Shown: one piece after another, positions 18,854 to 27,703 of the stretch
How the letters are laid out: each line of letters opens with the position of its first letter
Numbering within the stretch: position 1 is the stretch's first letter
DNA from: Thermomicrobiales bacterium
Lineage (GTDB): Bacteria > Chloroflexota > Chloroflexia > Thermomicrobiales > CFX8
DNA: 58,341 bases
Direction of reading: 5' to 3'
NCBI GenBank assembly: GCA_023954495.1
Contig: JAMLIA010000011.1
Location: forward strand, 1-58,341
Notes under the pieces: generated by a model
Database searches by the model: none
What the model was told of the DNA's origin: nothing
Seen by the model: only the letters and a program-made list of their open reading frames with translations
Program-made: the position numbers and the translations under genes

Positions 18854-19566
18854 GATGCCCCTTCAGCGGTTGCGGCGACGATCGCCCGCGCGATGGCAAG
18901 GTCGAACGGCCAGGTGATCTTGATATTGCGCGGGTCGCCCTCGACCAGCGCAACCGGATAACCAGCCGCGTGGAGCATACCGCCTTCGTCGGTCGCACTG
19001 CCCTCAGCAGTCAGCGCGGACAGCAGCCATTCGCGCCGAGCGGCCTGCGGCGTCTGCGCTGCCGCGAGCTGACTCCGATCGACAACGCCCGCTGACTGAC
19101 CCGACGGGCCGAGGCGGTGGAGCGTGTCGCTGATCGGCAGAACCGGGATCGCTGCACCGTGCGTCTGCGCCGCAGCAATGACCCGAGTCACGAGCGCTTC
19201 AGAGAGCAACGGTCGCGCGGCATCGTGGACAAGCACGATGTTGGCATCCGGCACACACATGAGCCCGGCGCGCATCGAATCACTGCGCTCTGCTCCGCCG
19301 AGGCAGGTCATGACGTCGCTATTGCCTGCACTATCGAGCAATGCTCTGCCGCGCTCGATGGTGTGCTCGCCCAGAACGACGACGACGCGATCAATGGCTG
19401 GATGGCTCGCGAAGCATTCGACTGACCAGAGCAGCAACGGACGACCGGCCAGATCCAGAAACACCTTCTCGCGATCGCCAAACCGCATCCCTGATCCCGC
19501 TGCGACGACGAGCGCTACGGTTAGGGTGGGCGATGGTGACTGGGGCTGTTCTGTTGCGTCGGTCAC
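18850..19566 (-). CDS. ispD: 2-C-methyl-D-erythritol 4-phosphate cytidylyltransferase
   Basis: This MEP-pathway enzyme makes CDP-ME from MEP and CTP. It shows the nucleotidyltransferase loop VVAAGSGMRFG with the downstream Lys in DREKVFLDLAGRPLL, HDAARPLLSEALVTRV, and AAQTPQAARREWL. The start is taken as GTG 19566 (TDATEQP..), which leaves about 14 residues before the conserved core; an upstream GTG at 19605 would add 13 residues. It forms the usual ispD-ispF pair with overlapping ends. Confidence 0.92.
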   Translation of the reverse strand: MTDATEQPQSPSPTLTVALVVAAGSGMRFGDREKVFLDLAGRPLLLWSVECFASHPAIDRVVVVLGEHTIERGRALLDSAGNSDVMTCLGGAERSDSMRAGLMCVPDANIVLVHDAARPLLSEALVTRVIAAAQTHGAAIPVLPISDTLHRLGPSGQSAGVVDRSQLAAAQTPQAARREWLLSALTAEGSATDEGGMLHAAGYPVALVEGDPRNIKITWPFDLAIARAIVAATAEGAS

Positions 19567-19673
19567 GGTGCATCGTCCCTCGTGAGTGGAGGCGTCGGAA
19601 CGCACAAGAGCTTGTCCAGCGAGGATGATGGTCCAGAGGTCCGGGGCAGTCTAGCAAACTCGTCGCAGGCGGT

Positions 19674-20534
19674 TCAACGCGCCGCAGACGATCGCGCTGG
19701 ATCGTCGAGAGCCGCCAGGAATGCGGTCAACACGTCGTCCGGAAGGTCGACTCCGCCGAGCTCACGGCCCGCCTTGTAGCCCTCGCCATGATAGTCCGAG
19801 CCGCCACTCACCAGCAGATGATGCTGCGCAGCAATCACGGCGATCTCGCGCCGCTGTGCTGGCGAATACTCGCCGTAATACGCCTCAATACCGACGAGGC
19901 CAGCGGCGATGAGATCGGGCAGGTTGTCGGGAAAGTGCGGCGATGTCAGTGGATGGGCGTGGAACGGCAGACCTCCGGCACGACGCACCAGATGGATCGC
20001 CTCGACCGGCGACAGACGCTGCGATGGCAGATAACCGGGCTTGCCGTTGCCAATGTAGCGCTCGAACGCCTCGCCGATTGAGCCGACATACCCGGCTCGC
20101 ACCATCGCCTGCGCGACGTGCGGCCGCCCAATTGATCCGCCAGGTGTGTTCGGCTGGATCGCCTGGCGGTCAAGGTCGATGCCAATCTCGCGCAGGAGCG
20201 CCACCATGCGGTCGATGCGCGTACGCCGCGCATCGCGCAGGTTGGAGAGTGTCCTCTGCAATGCCTCGCTATGCAGGTCGATCCCATATCCGAGGATATG
20301 GATCTCTCCCGGTTCGACGTCGGTTGAAAGCTCAATGCCGGGAATCAGGCGGATCTCGAGCACGTCGGCGGCCCGCTGCGCCGGATCGAGGCCCAATGTC
20401 GTATCGTGGTCAGTTAGTGCCAAGACAGAAATCCCCCGCCGATGAGCCTGCCGGAGCAGGTCGGCGGGGGATAGCATCCCATCCGACGCGGTGGAATGCG
20501 TGTGCAGGTCAGCCCGGCGAATGCGTGCTGACAT
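19674..20534 (-). CDS. PHP-domain phosphoesterase (TrpH/RNase AM-like)
   Basis: This 286-residue metal-dependent phosphoesterase is of the YciV/TrpH type; relatives remove the 3'-phosphate from nucleoside 3',5'-bisphosphates or act as 5'-3' RNA exonucleases. All PHP metal motifs are visible: ADLHTHSTASDGMLSP, LTDHDTTLG, PGIELSTD, a mid-chain HVAQAM, PFHAHPL and SGGSDYHGE. I chose ATG 20534, which starts close to the first motif and leaves 16 bases after spoVS. Position between spoVS and ispD within the rny operon fits an RNA or nucleotide turnover role, but this is inference. Confidence 0.85.
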   Translation of the reverse strand: MSARIRRADLHTHSTASDGMLSPADLLRQAHRRGISVLALTDHDTTLGLDPAQRAADVLEIRLIPGIELSTDVEPGEIHILGYGIDLHSEALQRTLSNLRDARRTRIDRMVALLREIGIDLDRQAIQPNTPGGSIGRPHVAQAMVRAGYVGSIGEAFERYIGNGKPGYLPSQRLSPVEAIHLVRRAGGLPFHAHPLTSPHFPDNLPDLIAAGLVGIEAYYGEYSPAQRREIAVIAAQHHLLVSGGSDYHGEGYKAGRELGGVDLPDDVLTAFLAALDDPARSSAAR

Positions 20535-20550
20535 TACAGTCTGGTCGAAG

Positions 20551-20994
20551 CTAGCGTGGCTCAACGATGAGGCGAATCGCGGTTCGATCCTCGTCGTCGA
20601 TTGTCACGTCAATGAACGCCGGGAGGCAAACTGCCTCAATACCGGTCTCCTGGAGATAATCGCGCGCGATGGCGACGGCCTTGACGGCCTGATTGGTCGC
20701 GCCAGCGCCGATGGCCTGAACTTCGGCGCGGCCCGACTCGCGCACGACACCAGCGATCGCGCCGGCAACAGCGCTCGGTCGCGATCGTGCTGATACCTTC
20801 AGCACCTCACCGGTGCGCTGCTCAACTTCGACGATGGTCTGCGTTGTTGTCGCGACAGCACCATCAGAATCTTCCCATGTGGCCTGGTGATTGCCGATCT
20901 CGGGCTCGACATAGGCGTCTTCGTCTGGCGGGAACTTCGCTTCCGGGTCGATTTTGATATCGCGCAGGTCCAGCTTGCTAAAGAACCGATCCAT
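20551..20994 (-). CDS. spoVS: SpoVS domain protein with N-terminal extension
   Basis: Residues from about 62 to 147 are a full SpoVS domain (LKVSARSRPSAVAGAIAGV, GRAEVQAIGAGATNQAVKAV, IPAF.., then TAIRLIVEPR). SpoVS is an Alba-like small protein that may bind nucleic acid; in Bacillus it affects sporulation. Here it carries an extra acidic arm of about 60 residues (DRFFSKLDLRDIKIDPEAKF..) not present in the 86-residue Bacillus protein. GGAGGAA lies just before ATG 20994. It directly follows the RNase Y gene, a pairing that suggests a role in RNA metabolism. Confidence 0.88.
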   Translation of the reverse strand: MDRFFSKLDLRDIKIDPEAKFPPDEDAYVEPEIGNHQATWEDSDGAVATTTQTIVEVEQRTGEVLKVSARSRPSAVAGAIAGVVRESGRAEVQAIGAGATNQAVKAVAIARDYLQETGIEAVCLPAFIDVTIDDEDRTAIRLIVEPR

Positions 20995-21427
20995 GAACTT
21001 CCTCCATCAGGGCGGCAGCGCCGCTCTGTGCCAGTAGCGGTGTACCGAAATGTGCGTTGCAGAAATGAGCGCTTGTGCGTGATTGTTCGTTTACTCCAGG
21101 CCGTACCTCCGTCACTGCATTGGCTTGCGGTGGGAGACTACTCAGATGGATATCGAAGTACGGCGCAACGACGCTGCGTCATCGTCGTCGAGCTTGCGAC
21201 AAAGCCGACGACCACTCCGATTGTAGTGAAGCACCATCTGTTATTGCGCGAAGAACGCCCCGTTACCGTGGAGCTATACCATCCCCCATTTGACGCCCTT
21301 CCCCGTCTGCGGTGCCCAGGTTGCGATGATAGTCTCATCGCATCCATTGCTCGCAGCCTGACGTCAAAGTAGTCATACCACCCTATCGCGAGGGGCGTCA
21401 ACTGCGAAGAAGTGGCTTGTGAAAGCG
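20995..21427. other. Gene-poor gap between rny and spoVS
   Basis: I see no convincing gene here. A minus frame at 21138-21401 (87 residues, Arg/Ser-rich) and plus frames look like chance open frames. The gap probably holds the spoVS promoter and leader, because a terminator separates spoVS from rny. Confidence 0.5.
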
Positions 21428-21460
21428 AAAACGCCGCAGTCGCGCTGACTGCGGCGTTTT
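21428..21460 (-). terminator. Intrinsic terminator after rny
   Basis: A perfect 14-bp inverted repeat (AAAACGCCGCAGTC / GACTGCGGCGTTTT) with a 5-base loop ends 25 bases beyond the rny stop. Both strands end in a T4 run, so it can act in either direction. Confidence 0.9.
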
Positions 21461-21484
21461 ACCTGGATCATGAATTGTCTGAAG

Positions 21485-23017
21485 CTAGCGCGCGTAATCG
21501 ATCGCGCGCGTTTCTCGAATAACCGTAACTTTGATCTGACCGGGATATTCGAGGTTCTCTTCGATCTTCTTCACGACGTCTCGCGCCAGTTTAGCCGCAG
21601 CGAGATCGTCGACCTTTTCAGGCTGAACCATGATGCGCACTTCGCGACCAGCCTGGATCGCGAAACACTTCTCTACCCCATCAAACGAGTTTGCGACCGC
21701 TTCAAGCGCTTCGAGACGCTTGATGTAGGTCTCCACCATCTCGCGCCGCGCACCGGGTCGAGCGCCGCTGATCGCGTCTGCCGTGGCGACGATGAACGCC
21801 TCAACGGTTTGCGGCTCTTCCTCACCGTGGTGAGAGGCGATCGCGTGAACGATGCGCGCCGATCGTCCGAGCCGACGCGCGATGTCGGCACCAATCAGTG
21901 CGTGCGGCCCGTCGACCTCATGGTCGACGGCCTTACCGATGTCATGCAGCAGACCGGCGGTCTTCGCGACATTGACATCTGCTCCGAGCTCAGCCGCCAG
22001 CGCACCGGCGACCAGCGAGACTTCCAGAGAGTGTGCGAGGACGTTCTGTCCGTAGCTCGTGCGAAACTTGAGACGTCCCAGCAGCTTGACCAGGTCTGGA
22101 TGCAGCCCCTGGACATTGGCCTCGTAGGCGACCTTCTCGCCCTCCTCGCGCATGACCTGCTCCAGCTCGAGGCGCATCTTGTTAACGACTTCCTCGATCC
22201 GAGCGGGATGGATTCGTCCATCGTGGATCAGCTTGAGGAGCGATCGGCGCGCGATTTCACGTCGAACCGGATCGAAACCCGAAAGCGTTACGGCCTCGGG
22301 GGTGTCATCGACGATCAGGTCACAGCCGGTTGCCTGTTCGAGCGCCCGGATGTTGCGGCCCTCACGTCCGATGATCCGCCCCTTCATGTCATCACTCGGG
22401 AGCGGCACAACCGACACTGTCGATTCAGCGATGTAATCAGTGGCAATGCGCTGGATGGTTGTGGCGAGGATTTTTCGGGAGCGTCGGTCGGCTTCCGCCT
22501 TGGCTTCCTGCTCGAGCTCGTGGACGCGCCGATTGAGGACATCGCGGATATCGTCTTCGGTTCGTCTGAGCAGCATTTCGCGAGCCTGTTCGGTGCTCAA
22601 CATGGCTACTCGCTGGAGCTCTTCCTCCTGTCGGGTCTGGAAGGTTTGAAGCTCGGCATCACGTTCGTCGAGCTCCTTTTCGCGACGCTGAAGGTTGCGA
22701 TCCCGGCGGTCTACCTGTTCGTTCTTCCGGTCGAGCTGTTCTTCTTTCTGCTCGATACGCCGCTCGATGCGTTCGATATCTCGGCGTCGGCCGGCGACTT
22801 CGCGATCCATATCATTTCTGACCCGGATCGATTCGTCCTTTGCCTCCAGGACCGTTTCACGTCGCTGCGCTTCGGATTCGTCGATGATGCGCTGCGCCTC
22901 CAGCTTGGCCTGCCCGATCATCGAGGTTGCACTCGATTGCAGGTACAGCCTCGTCAGCAATGCTGCGATGGCGCCGCCCAGCACCGCGGAACCGAGCGCA
23001 ATGAGAACGTAGATCAT
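21485..23017 (-). CDS. rny: Ribonuclease Y
   Basis: This membrane-anchored endoribonuclease initiates mRNA decay. The 510 residues show an N-terminal membrane helix ([19 protein letters not shown]), a long charged coiled coil (about 25-190), a KH domain ([18 protein letters not shown]) and an HD domain with the metal-binding pair in [18 protein letters not shown]. The C-terminus ends in the typical [22 protein letters not shown] 23017 has AAGGAGC about 8 bases upstream. It is first in a minus-strand run, though a strong terminator follows, so the genes after spoVS probably rely on their own promoter. Confidence 0.96.
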   Translation of the reverse strand: MIYVLIALGSAVLGGAIAALLTRLYLQSSATSMIGQAKLEAQRIIDESEAQRRETVLEAKDESIRVRNDMDREVAGRRRDIERIERRIEQKEEQLDRKNEQVDRRDRNLQRREKELDERDAELQTFQTRQEEELQRVAMLSTEQAREMLLRRTEDDIRDVLNRRVHELEQEAKAEADRRSRKILATTIQRIATDYIAESTVSVVPLPSDDMKGRIIGREGRNIRALEQATGCDLIVDDTPEAVTLSGFDPVRREIARRSLLKLIHDGRIHPARIEEVVNKMRLELEQVMREEGEKVAYEANVQGLHPDLVKLLGRLKFRTSYGQNVLAHSLEVSLVAGALAAELGADVNVAKTAGLLHDIGKAVDHEVDGPHALIGADIARRLGRSARIVHAIASHHGEEEPQTVEAFIVATADAISGARPGARREMVETYIKRLEALEAVANSFDGVEKCFAIQAGREVRIMVQPEKVDDLAAAKLARDVVKKIEENLEYPGQIKVTVIRETRAIDYAR

Positions 23018-23095
23018 TCTCGTTGCTCCTTGTTTCCGTAGTGGGCTTCAGTTGGTAACGTTCGGGAAACGCACGAACCAGATTCAGTGCGTCGC

Positions 23096-23110
23096 TTGAT
23101 CGCGGATCAA
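23096..23110. repeat. Perfect palindrome upstream of rny
   Basis: TTGATC-GCG-GATCAA is a perfect 6-bp inverted repeat with a 3-base spacer, 79 bases upstream of the rny start. It could be an operator, but nothing else supports this. Confidence 0.25.
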
Positions 23111-23273
23111 CCGTTGTTTCAGGCTGAACAAGTCAAGCATTATCCGATTGATCTTAAAAGTCTACATCAGAGCGTGTCAAACCAGCCATGTACGTACGCG
23201 GGAGAGTTCAGGGCGTAATTTGCGTCTCGGGGCGCTTTCACTCGTCGTTCAGATACGCGAAGGGAGACTGCGC

Positions 23274-23549
23274 GTGCTTCGTTTCAAGCGTCTGGTGAGT
23301 CTCGCGCTGGTTGCAATTGGCGTGCTCGCACTCAAGGAACAGACCGACCGTCCGCCGAGCGAGAGCACATGGCACGGTCGCATCTGCGGCGTGCCGTACG
23401 AATTCCGGCGTCCGACGCTGGCGCGCATGCGCCAACGCCTCTGGAACCCTGACGACCCGCGCGTCTTCGTGCCGCACGTCTGGGGTGTTGGCTGGACGAT
23501 CAACCTCAACGCAGCGGCGCATCGGCTGGGCTTGATTCGGGATTCATAA
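23274..23549 (+). CDS. Small DUF5808 membrane protein
   Basis: This 91-residue protein has one hydrophobic N-terminal helix (LVSLALVAIGVLAL) and then a DUF5808-like domain: WHGRICGVPYEFRRPT, then LWNPDDPRVFVPHVWGVGWTINL. The NPDD-x4-VP-x4-GxGWTxN pattern is the family signature; its function is unknown. I chose GTG 23274 because GAAGGGAGA lies just upstream and it begins right before the membrane helix; the open frame extends to 23148 but that part is unlike protein. It converges with the CNNM gene. Confidence 0.75.
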   Translation: MLRFKRLVSLALVAIGVLALKEQTDRPPSESTWHGRICGVPYEFRRPTLARMRQRLWNPDDPRVFVPHVWGVGWTINLNAAAHRLGLIRDS

Positions 23550-23566
23550 TGGGCAGCGGCTGCTGG

Positions 23567-24905
23567 TCAGTTATCTGTATCAGCGGTCTCTGGTTCAGCG
23601 ACGCGATCGACGACGAGCTGGGCGATCCGCAAGCCGTCGAGTGCATCGACCCGGAACCGCAAGCCGTCCGTCACAACTTCATCACCGATCTCAGGCTTGC
23701 GGCCGATCCGTCCGAAGACGAACCCGCCGATCGTGTCGAAGCTCGGGTCATCAATTGACGTGTCCAGCCGCCGATTGAACTCGCCAATCAACACCAGCCC
23801 ATTGACCGCAGCCGAGCCATCAGCTGCGAGATCGATATCCGTCTCCGGTCGCTCGAATTCGTCTTGCACTTCGCCAACGATCACCTCGAGGATGTCCTCT
23901 AGCGTCAGCAGTCCGGCGGTGCCGCCAAACTCGTCGATCACGATCGCCATGTGAACGCGCCGAACCTTCATATCGGCCAGCAGCTCATCGACCGGCAGGC
24001 TCTCCGGGACAATCAGCGCCTCGCGGGTGATCTCGCGAATGTTGAACGTCTCGCGCTGCCCCCGACGCAGCGCGCGGAAGATGTCCTTGACGTAGACGAT
24101 ACCGACGATCTCATCGATCGATCCGCTATAGACCGGAAACCGCGAACGCCCCTCTCGCGCGACGATCGCCGTCAGCTCCGGCAGCGTCACATCGGCGGGC
24201 ACGCCGACGATCTCGGTTCGCGGCACCATCACCTGGTGCGCAGTCAGGTCGGCGAAGTTGAAGACGCGATGGATCATCTCCTGCTCGCTCTCGTCGAGCT
24301 GCCCGCCTTCGGCAGACGCTGTCACCAGCATCTCCAGCTCCTCGACGGTATAAACGAGATGGCGCTCGCCCTCATATCGCAGCCCGAGCGGTCGCAGAAC
24401 CAGCTCGGTTGCCCAGTAGACGACCCAGATAAACGGACGGAAGATGATCGAGACCAGCTCGGTAACCTGTGCCGTCGCCAGAATGACCGGCTCGGCGCGC
24501 TGCAGGGCCAGCATCTTCGGCACCTGCTCACCAAGCACCAGGTGGAAGAGGGTGATCAGCGTAAAGGCGATGAAGATCGCCAGACCGTGCGAGGTGATGA
24601 AGACGATGCGTTCGGGCAGCACCGATTCGAGCGCCGGGCCGATCAAACGCGCCAGCGTCGGCTCGCCGACCCAACCGAGACCCAGACTGGCCATCGTGAT
24701 GCCAAGCTGGGCGGCCGAAATAAATTGTTGGGATCGTCGAGCGCACGGCGAACGATGCGCGCCGCGGCGCTATTGCCTTCGGCAGCAAGCTACCCGGATG
24801 CGCGCACTGATGGACGCCGACAAGTGCGAACTCCGCAGCAACAAAGAAGGCGTTCAGACCCACAAGAAACAGAACGATAAGCAGTCGCCAGGCGATATCG
24901 AACAT
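23567..24905 (-). pseudogene. CNNM/CorC-like transporter with frameshifted N-terminus
   Basis: This is a CNNM-CBS-CorC protein (hemolysin C / Mg-Co efflux type), normally about 440 residues. From 24694 down, one frame holds the rest of the CNNM domain (VLGEQVPKMLALQRAEP..), a CBS pair (VMVPRTEIVGV; RVHMAIVIDEFGGTAGLLT) and the CorC/HlyC domain. The N-terminus MFDIAWRLLIVLFLVGLNAF begins at 24905 in another frame. Between them the family sequence continues in pieces: ARI in one frame, AAEGNSAA..RALDDPNN in a second, then FISAAQLGIT in the third. One break (24715-24730) looks like a lost T in TTT. At least three indels fall within about 150 bases. Confidence 0.75.
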
Positions 24906-25003
24906 CTGGTTGAAACGGCCTCACTCTCACGCGTTCGTTCGCGGCTGGCAGCAGTATACTTGAGGCTAAACGACAACCCTCTCCGGCCATCCGTCGGGAC
25001 AGA

Positions 25004-27571
25004 ATGAGTGTCATGATTCCTCTACAGCTTACGCTTAAGAATTTCCTCAGTTATCGAGATGAAGTATCGATCGATCTTTCGCCTATCCGCATTGCATGTC
25101 TCTCCGGGGACAACGGCGCAGGCAAGTCTGCGCTACTCGACGCGATGACCTGGGCGCTGTGGGGCAAAGCCAGATCGAACAACGACCGCGACATGGTGTC
25201 GATCAACGCAGCCGAGATGGAAGTCACCTACGCATTCCGGCTCGGCGACCGTGAATATCGTGTGTTCCGCAGGCGCTCGTTCGCCGGTGCCAGCAAGCAC
25301 ACAGTCGAAGTCGATGTCCGCGCGATTGGAGATACGGCGTGGTCGTCGATGACCGGCGATTCCGTCAGCCATACCCAGAGGAAGATCAATCACCTGCTGT
25401 CGCTGGAGTACGACACATTCATCCATTCGGCATTCATCCTGCAGGGCAAGGCAGACGCATTCACCGAAAAGTCGCCAACCGAGCGCAAGAAGATCCTCGG
25501 TGAAATCCTGAATCTGCAGGAATACGATGTGCTGGCCAAATCGGCCCGCGACCGCGCCAACACGCTAGGGCGCGAGCTTGCTTCGATTCACGGTCAGATG
25601 GGCGAGCTGGACGATCAGTTGGTGGTTCGGCAAGTTGTTGAGGAAGAACTCACGATTACCGGTCAGAGGCTGACTGAACTTGGCCAGCAACTTGATCTTG
25701 CGGCACTGCGCGAGCAATCCCTCGCCGTCCAATTGCGCGAACACGACATGTACCAGCAGCAGATCGTCGAGGGCAGCCAGCGCGAAACGCGCGAGACTGC
25801 CGCGCGAGACAGTGAGCGTGCACGGCGCGACGGGCAAATCCGCGAGCGCGACCAACTGGTGGAAACCGTCGCACACGCGGACGAGATCGAGCACGGCTGG
25901 GCAGAACTCCAGCGCTGGCACGCCGAGGTTGTGCGGCTCAACGAATTGGCCCGTGGCGATCAGGAATTCCAGCGTACGATTCACGCCGCAGAGCGCGAGA
26001 TCGACGGCGAGCGCGCAACCATTCAGCGCGCAGCAGACCGCCACCAGCAGGCCGCTCAGGCTGCTCGCGATGCGCTGGCGCTGTGCGAGCAGCAACGCAT
26101 CCGGCTGGCAGAGCTGACGACACGCATCGACGCAGTCGGGGACGCAGGCGCATCACTCGCACAGGTTGCCTCCGATCTGGACAGGCTGCGCCAGAAATAC
26201 GCCGGGCTCACCTCAGAGAACAAACAACTCGCAATCCAGAACGAAGAGATTACTGCCAACCTTGAGTTGCTAAAGATTGAGGATGCTGACTGCCCAACCT
26301 GCCACCGGCCACTGAGCGATCATGACCGTGAGCACGTGCGTGACAACCTGCTCCGCGACGCCGATACGATCCGACGAAGACACAAGGCGAACACCGAGCA
26401 ACTGGCGGAGATAAAGGTGCAGGGCGATGCCCTTCGCAAAGAGCAGCAGGCGCTCGAAAAGACGTTGCGTGAACTGTCGGGCCACCGCGCGCTCGTGACC
26501 CAGATCACCGAAGAGCTGAAGCGCGAGGACGGCATCCGCGCGCAGCTCGCCGAGGACGAGCAGGCACTTGCGCAGGCGCTGAAGATCCTCGATACGGAGA
26601 CTTTCGCCGAACCGGCGCGACAGCGACTCCTTATCGCCAGAACCGAACAGCAGAAGCTGGGCTACGACCCACGCGTCGCCGCCGAAGCTGCCAAGCACGA
26701 GCGCGATCTGCAGCCGTTCGCCGAGCGGAAGACGGCGCTGGATCGCGCTCGTGCCGACATCTCGCGTTGTGATGCCGTCATCGCAGAGATGGACAAGAAC
26801 ATCGCTGCCATGGAAGCCAACCTCGCTGAAACAAGTCGGGCGCTGCACCTGCTCCGCAAGGAGCATCCGATCGACCCCGATCTTCGTGACCGTGCGTTGG
26901 CGGCAACTGATGAGGTTGAACGCTTCCGGCGCGAGAAGTCCGCGCTCGAACAGGAACAGGGTCGCCTGGGAGGGCGCATCCGCGATCTGGATGCGCTGCA
27001 GGAACGCCGTGACGAGCTGGACGTGAAAGCAACCGAGATTGAGCTGGACGAGAGCGCCGCGAGGATCCTCGGCGAGGCGTTCGGACGGAACGGCATTCAG
27101 GCGCTGGTGATCGAGAGTGTTCTTCCGGAACTGGAAGACGAGGCCAACGAGCTGCTGCGCAAGATGTCCAACGGCCAACTGGAAGTGTCGATTCGAACCC
27201 AGAAGCAGGCGCTCTCGACCGACAAGGTGATCGAGACACTCGACATCGAGATTCGGGACGAAGCCGGTAAACGACCGTACCAGCTCTACAGCGGCGGCGA
27301 GGCGTTCCGCATCAACTTCGCCGTGCGTGTCGCGCTGTCGAAGCTGTTGGCGCGACGGGCCGGAGCCAGCATCGACATGCTTGTTATCGACGAAGGCTTT
27401 GGCACGCAGGATAGCCAGGGTCGCGATGGGCTGATCGAAGCGCTGCACTCGATCGAAGCGGACTTCCAGACGATCCTGGTCATCACGCACATCGGGGAAA
27501 TCCGCGACATGTTCCCGTCACGCATTGATGTCGTCAAGACGGATCGCGGATCGCAGGTAGTGGTCGTATAG
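25004..27571 (+). CDS. sbcC: SbcC/Rad50-type DNA repair ATPase
   Basis: This 855-residue SMC-like ATPase normally pairs with an Mre11/SbcD nuclease to process DNA ends and hairpins. The N-terminal lobe has LTLKNFLSYRDEVSIDL, Walker A SGDNGAGKSALLDAMTWALWG and the Q-loop FILQGKADAFT. Two long coiled coils flank a zinc hook DCPTCHRPLS at about residue 430, and the C-terminal lobe has the signature YSGGEAFRINFA and Walker B MLVIDEGFGTQD. The length is close to archaeal Rad50 and shorter than E. coli SbcC. No sbcD/mre11 gene lies next to it in this window. It is divergent from the CNNM gene. Confidence 0.88.
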   Translation: MSVMIPLQLTLKNFLSYRDEVSIDLSPIRIACLSGDNGAGKSALLDAMTWALWGKARSNNDRDMVSINAAEMEVTYAFRLGDREYRVFRRRSFAGASKHTVEVDVRAIGDTAWSSMTGDSVSHTQRKINHLLSLEYDTFIHSAFILQGKADAFTEKSPTERKKILGEILNLQEYDVLAKSARDRANTLGRELASIHGQMGELDDQLVVRQVVEEELTITGQRLTELGQQLDLAALREQSLAVQLREHDMYQQQIVEGSQRETRETAARDSERARRDGQIRERDQLVETVAHADEIEHGWAELQRWHAEVVRLNELARGDQEFQRTIHAAEREIDGERATIQRAADRHQQAAQAARDALALCEQQRIRLAELTTRIDAVGDAGASLAQVASDLDRLRQKYAGLTSENKQLAIQNEEITANLELLKIEDADCPTCHRPLSDHDREHVRDNLLRDADTIRRRHKANTEQLAEIKVQGDALRKEQQALEKTLRELSGHRALVTQITEELKREDGIRAQLAEDEQALAQALKILDTETFAEPARQRLLIARTEQQKLGYDPRVAAEAAKHERDLQPFAERKTALDRARADISRCDAVIAEMDKNIAAMEANLAETSRALHLLRKEHPIDPDLRDRALAATDEVERFRREKSALEQEQGRLGGRIRDLDALQERRDELDVKATEIELDESAARILGEAFGRNGIQALVIESVLPELEDEANELLRKMSNGQLEVSIRTQKQALSTDKVIETLDIEIRDEAGKRPYQLYSGGEAFRINFAVRVALSKLLARRAGASIDMLVIDEGFGTQDSQGRDGLIEALHSIEADFQTILVITHIGEIRDMFPSRIDVVKTDRGSQVVVV

Positions 27572-27703
27572 CTGAAGCGCAGGCGGCGTCGATCGGCTCA
27601 AATGAGCATGCGCGAGGCAATCGGATTTTCCCCGTTCAGCGACACAGTGCGCTAGCATACGAGTGCTGAACACCCGCTGGCCTGGACCTGAGGGAGACTG
27701 CGC

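Noticed and set aside
21138-21401. 87-residue minus-strand open frame in the rny-spoVS gap
   Set aside because: It has no ribosome site and its composition is Arg/Ser-rich like random frames.
21470-23041. Open frame of 523 residues on the plus strand
   Set aside because: It is the antisense shadow of rny, whose protein is clearly recognised. Long antisense frames are common in GC-rich genes.
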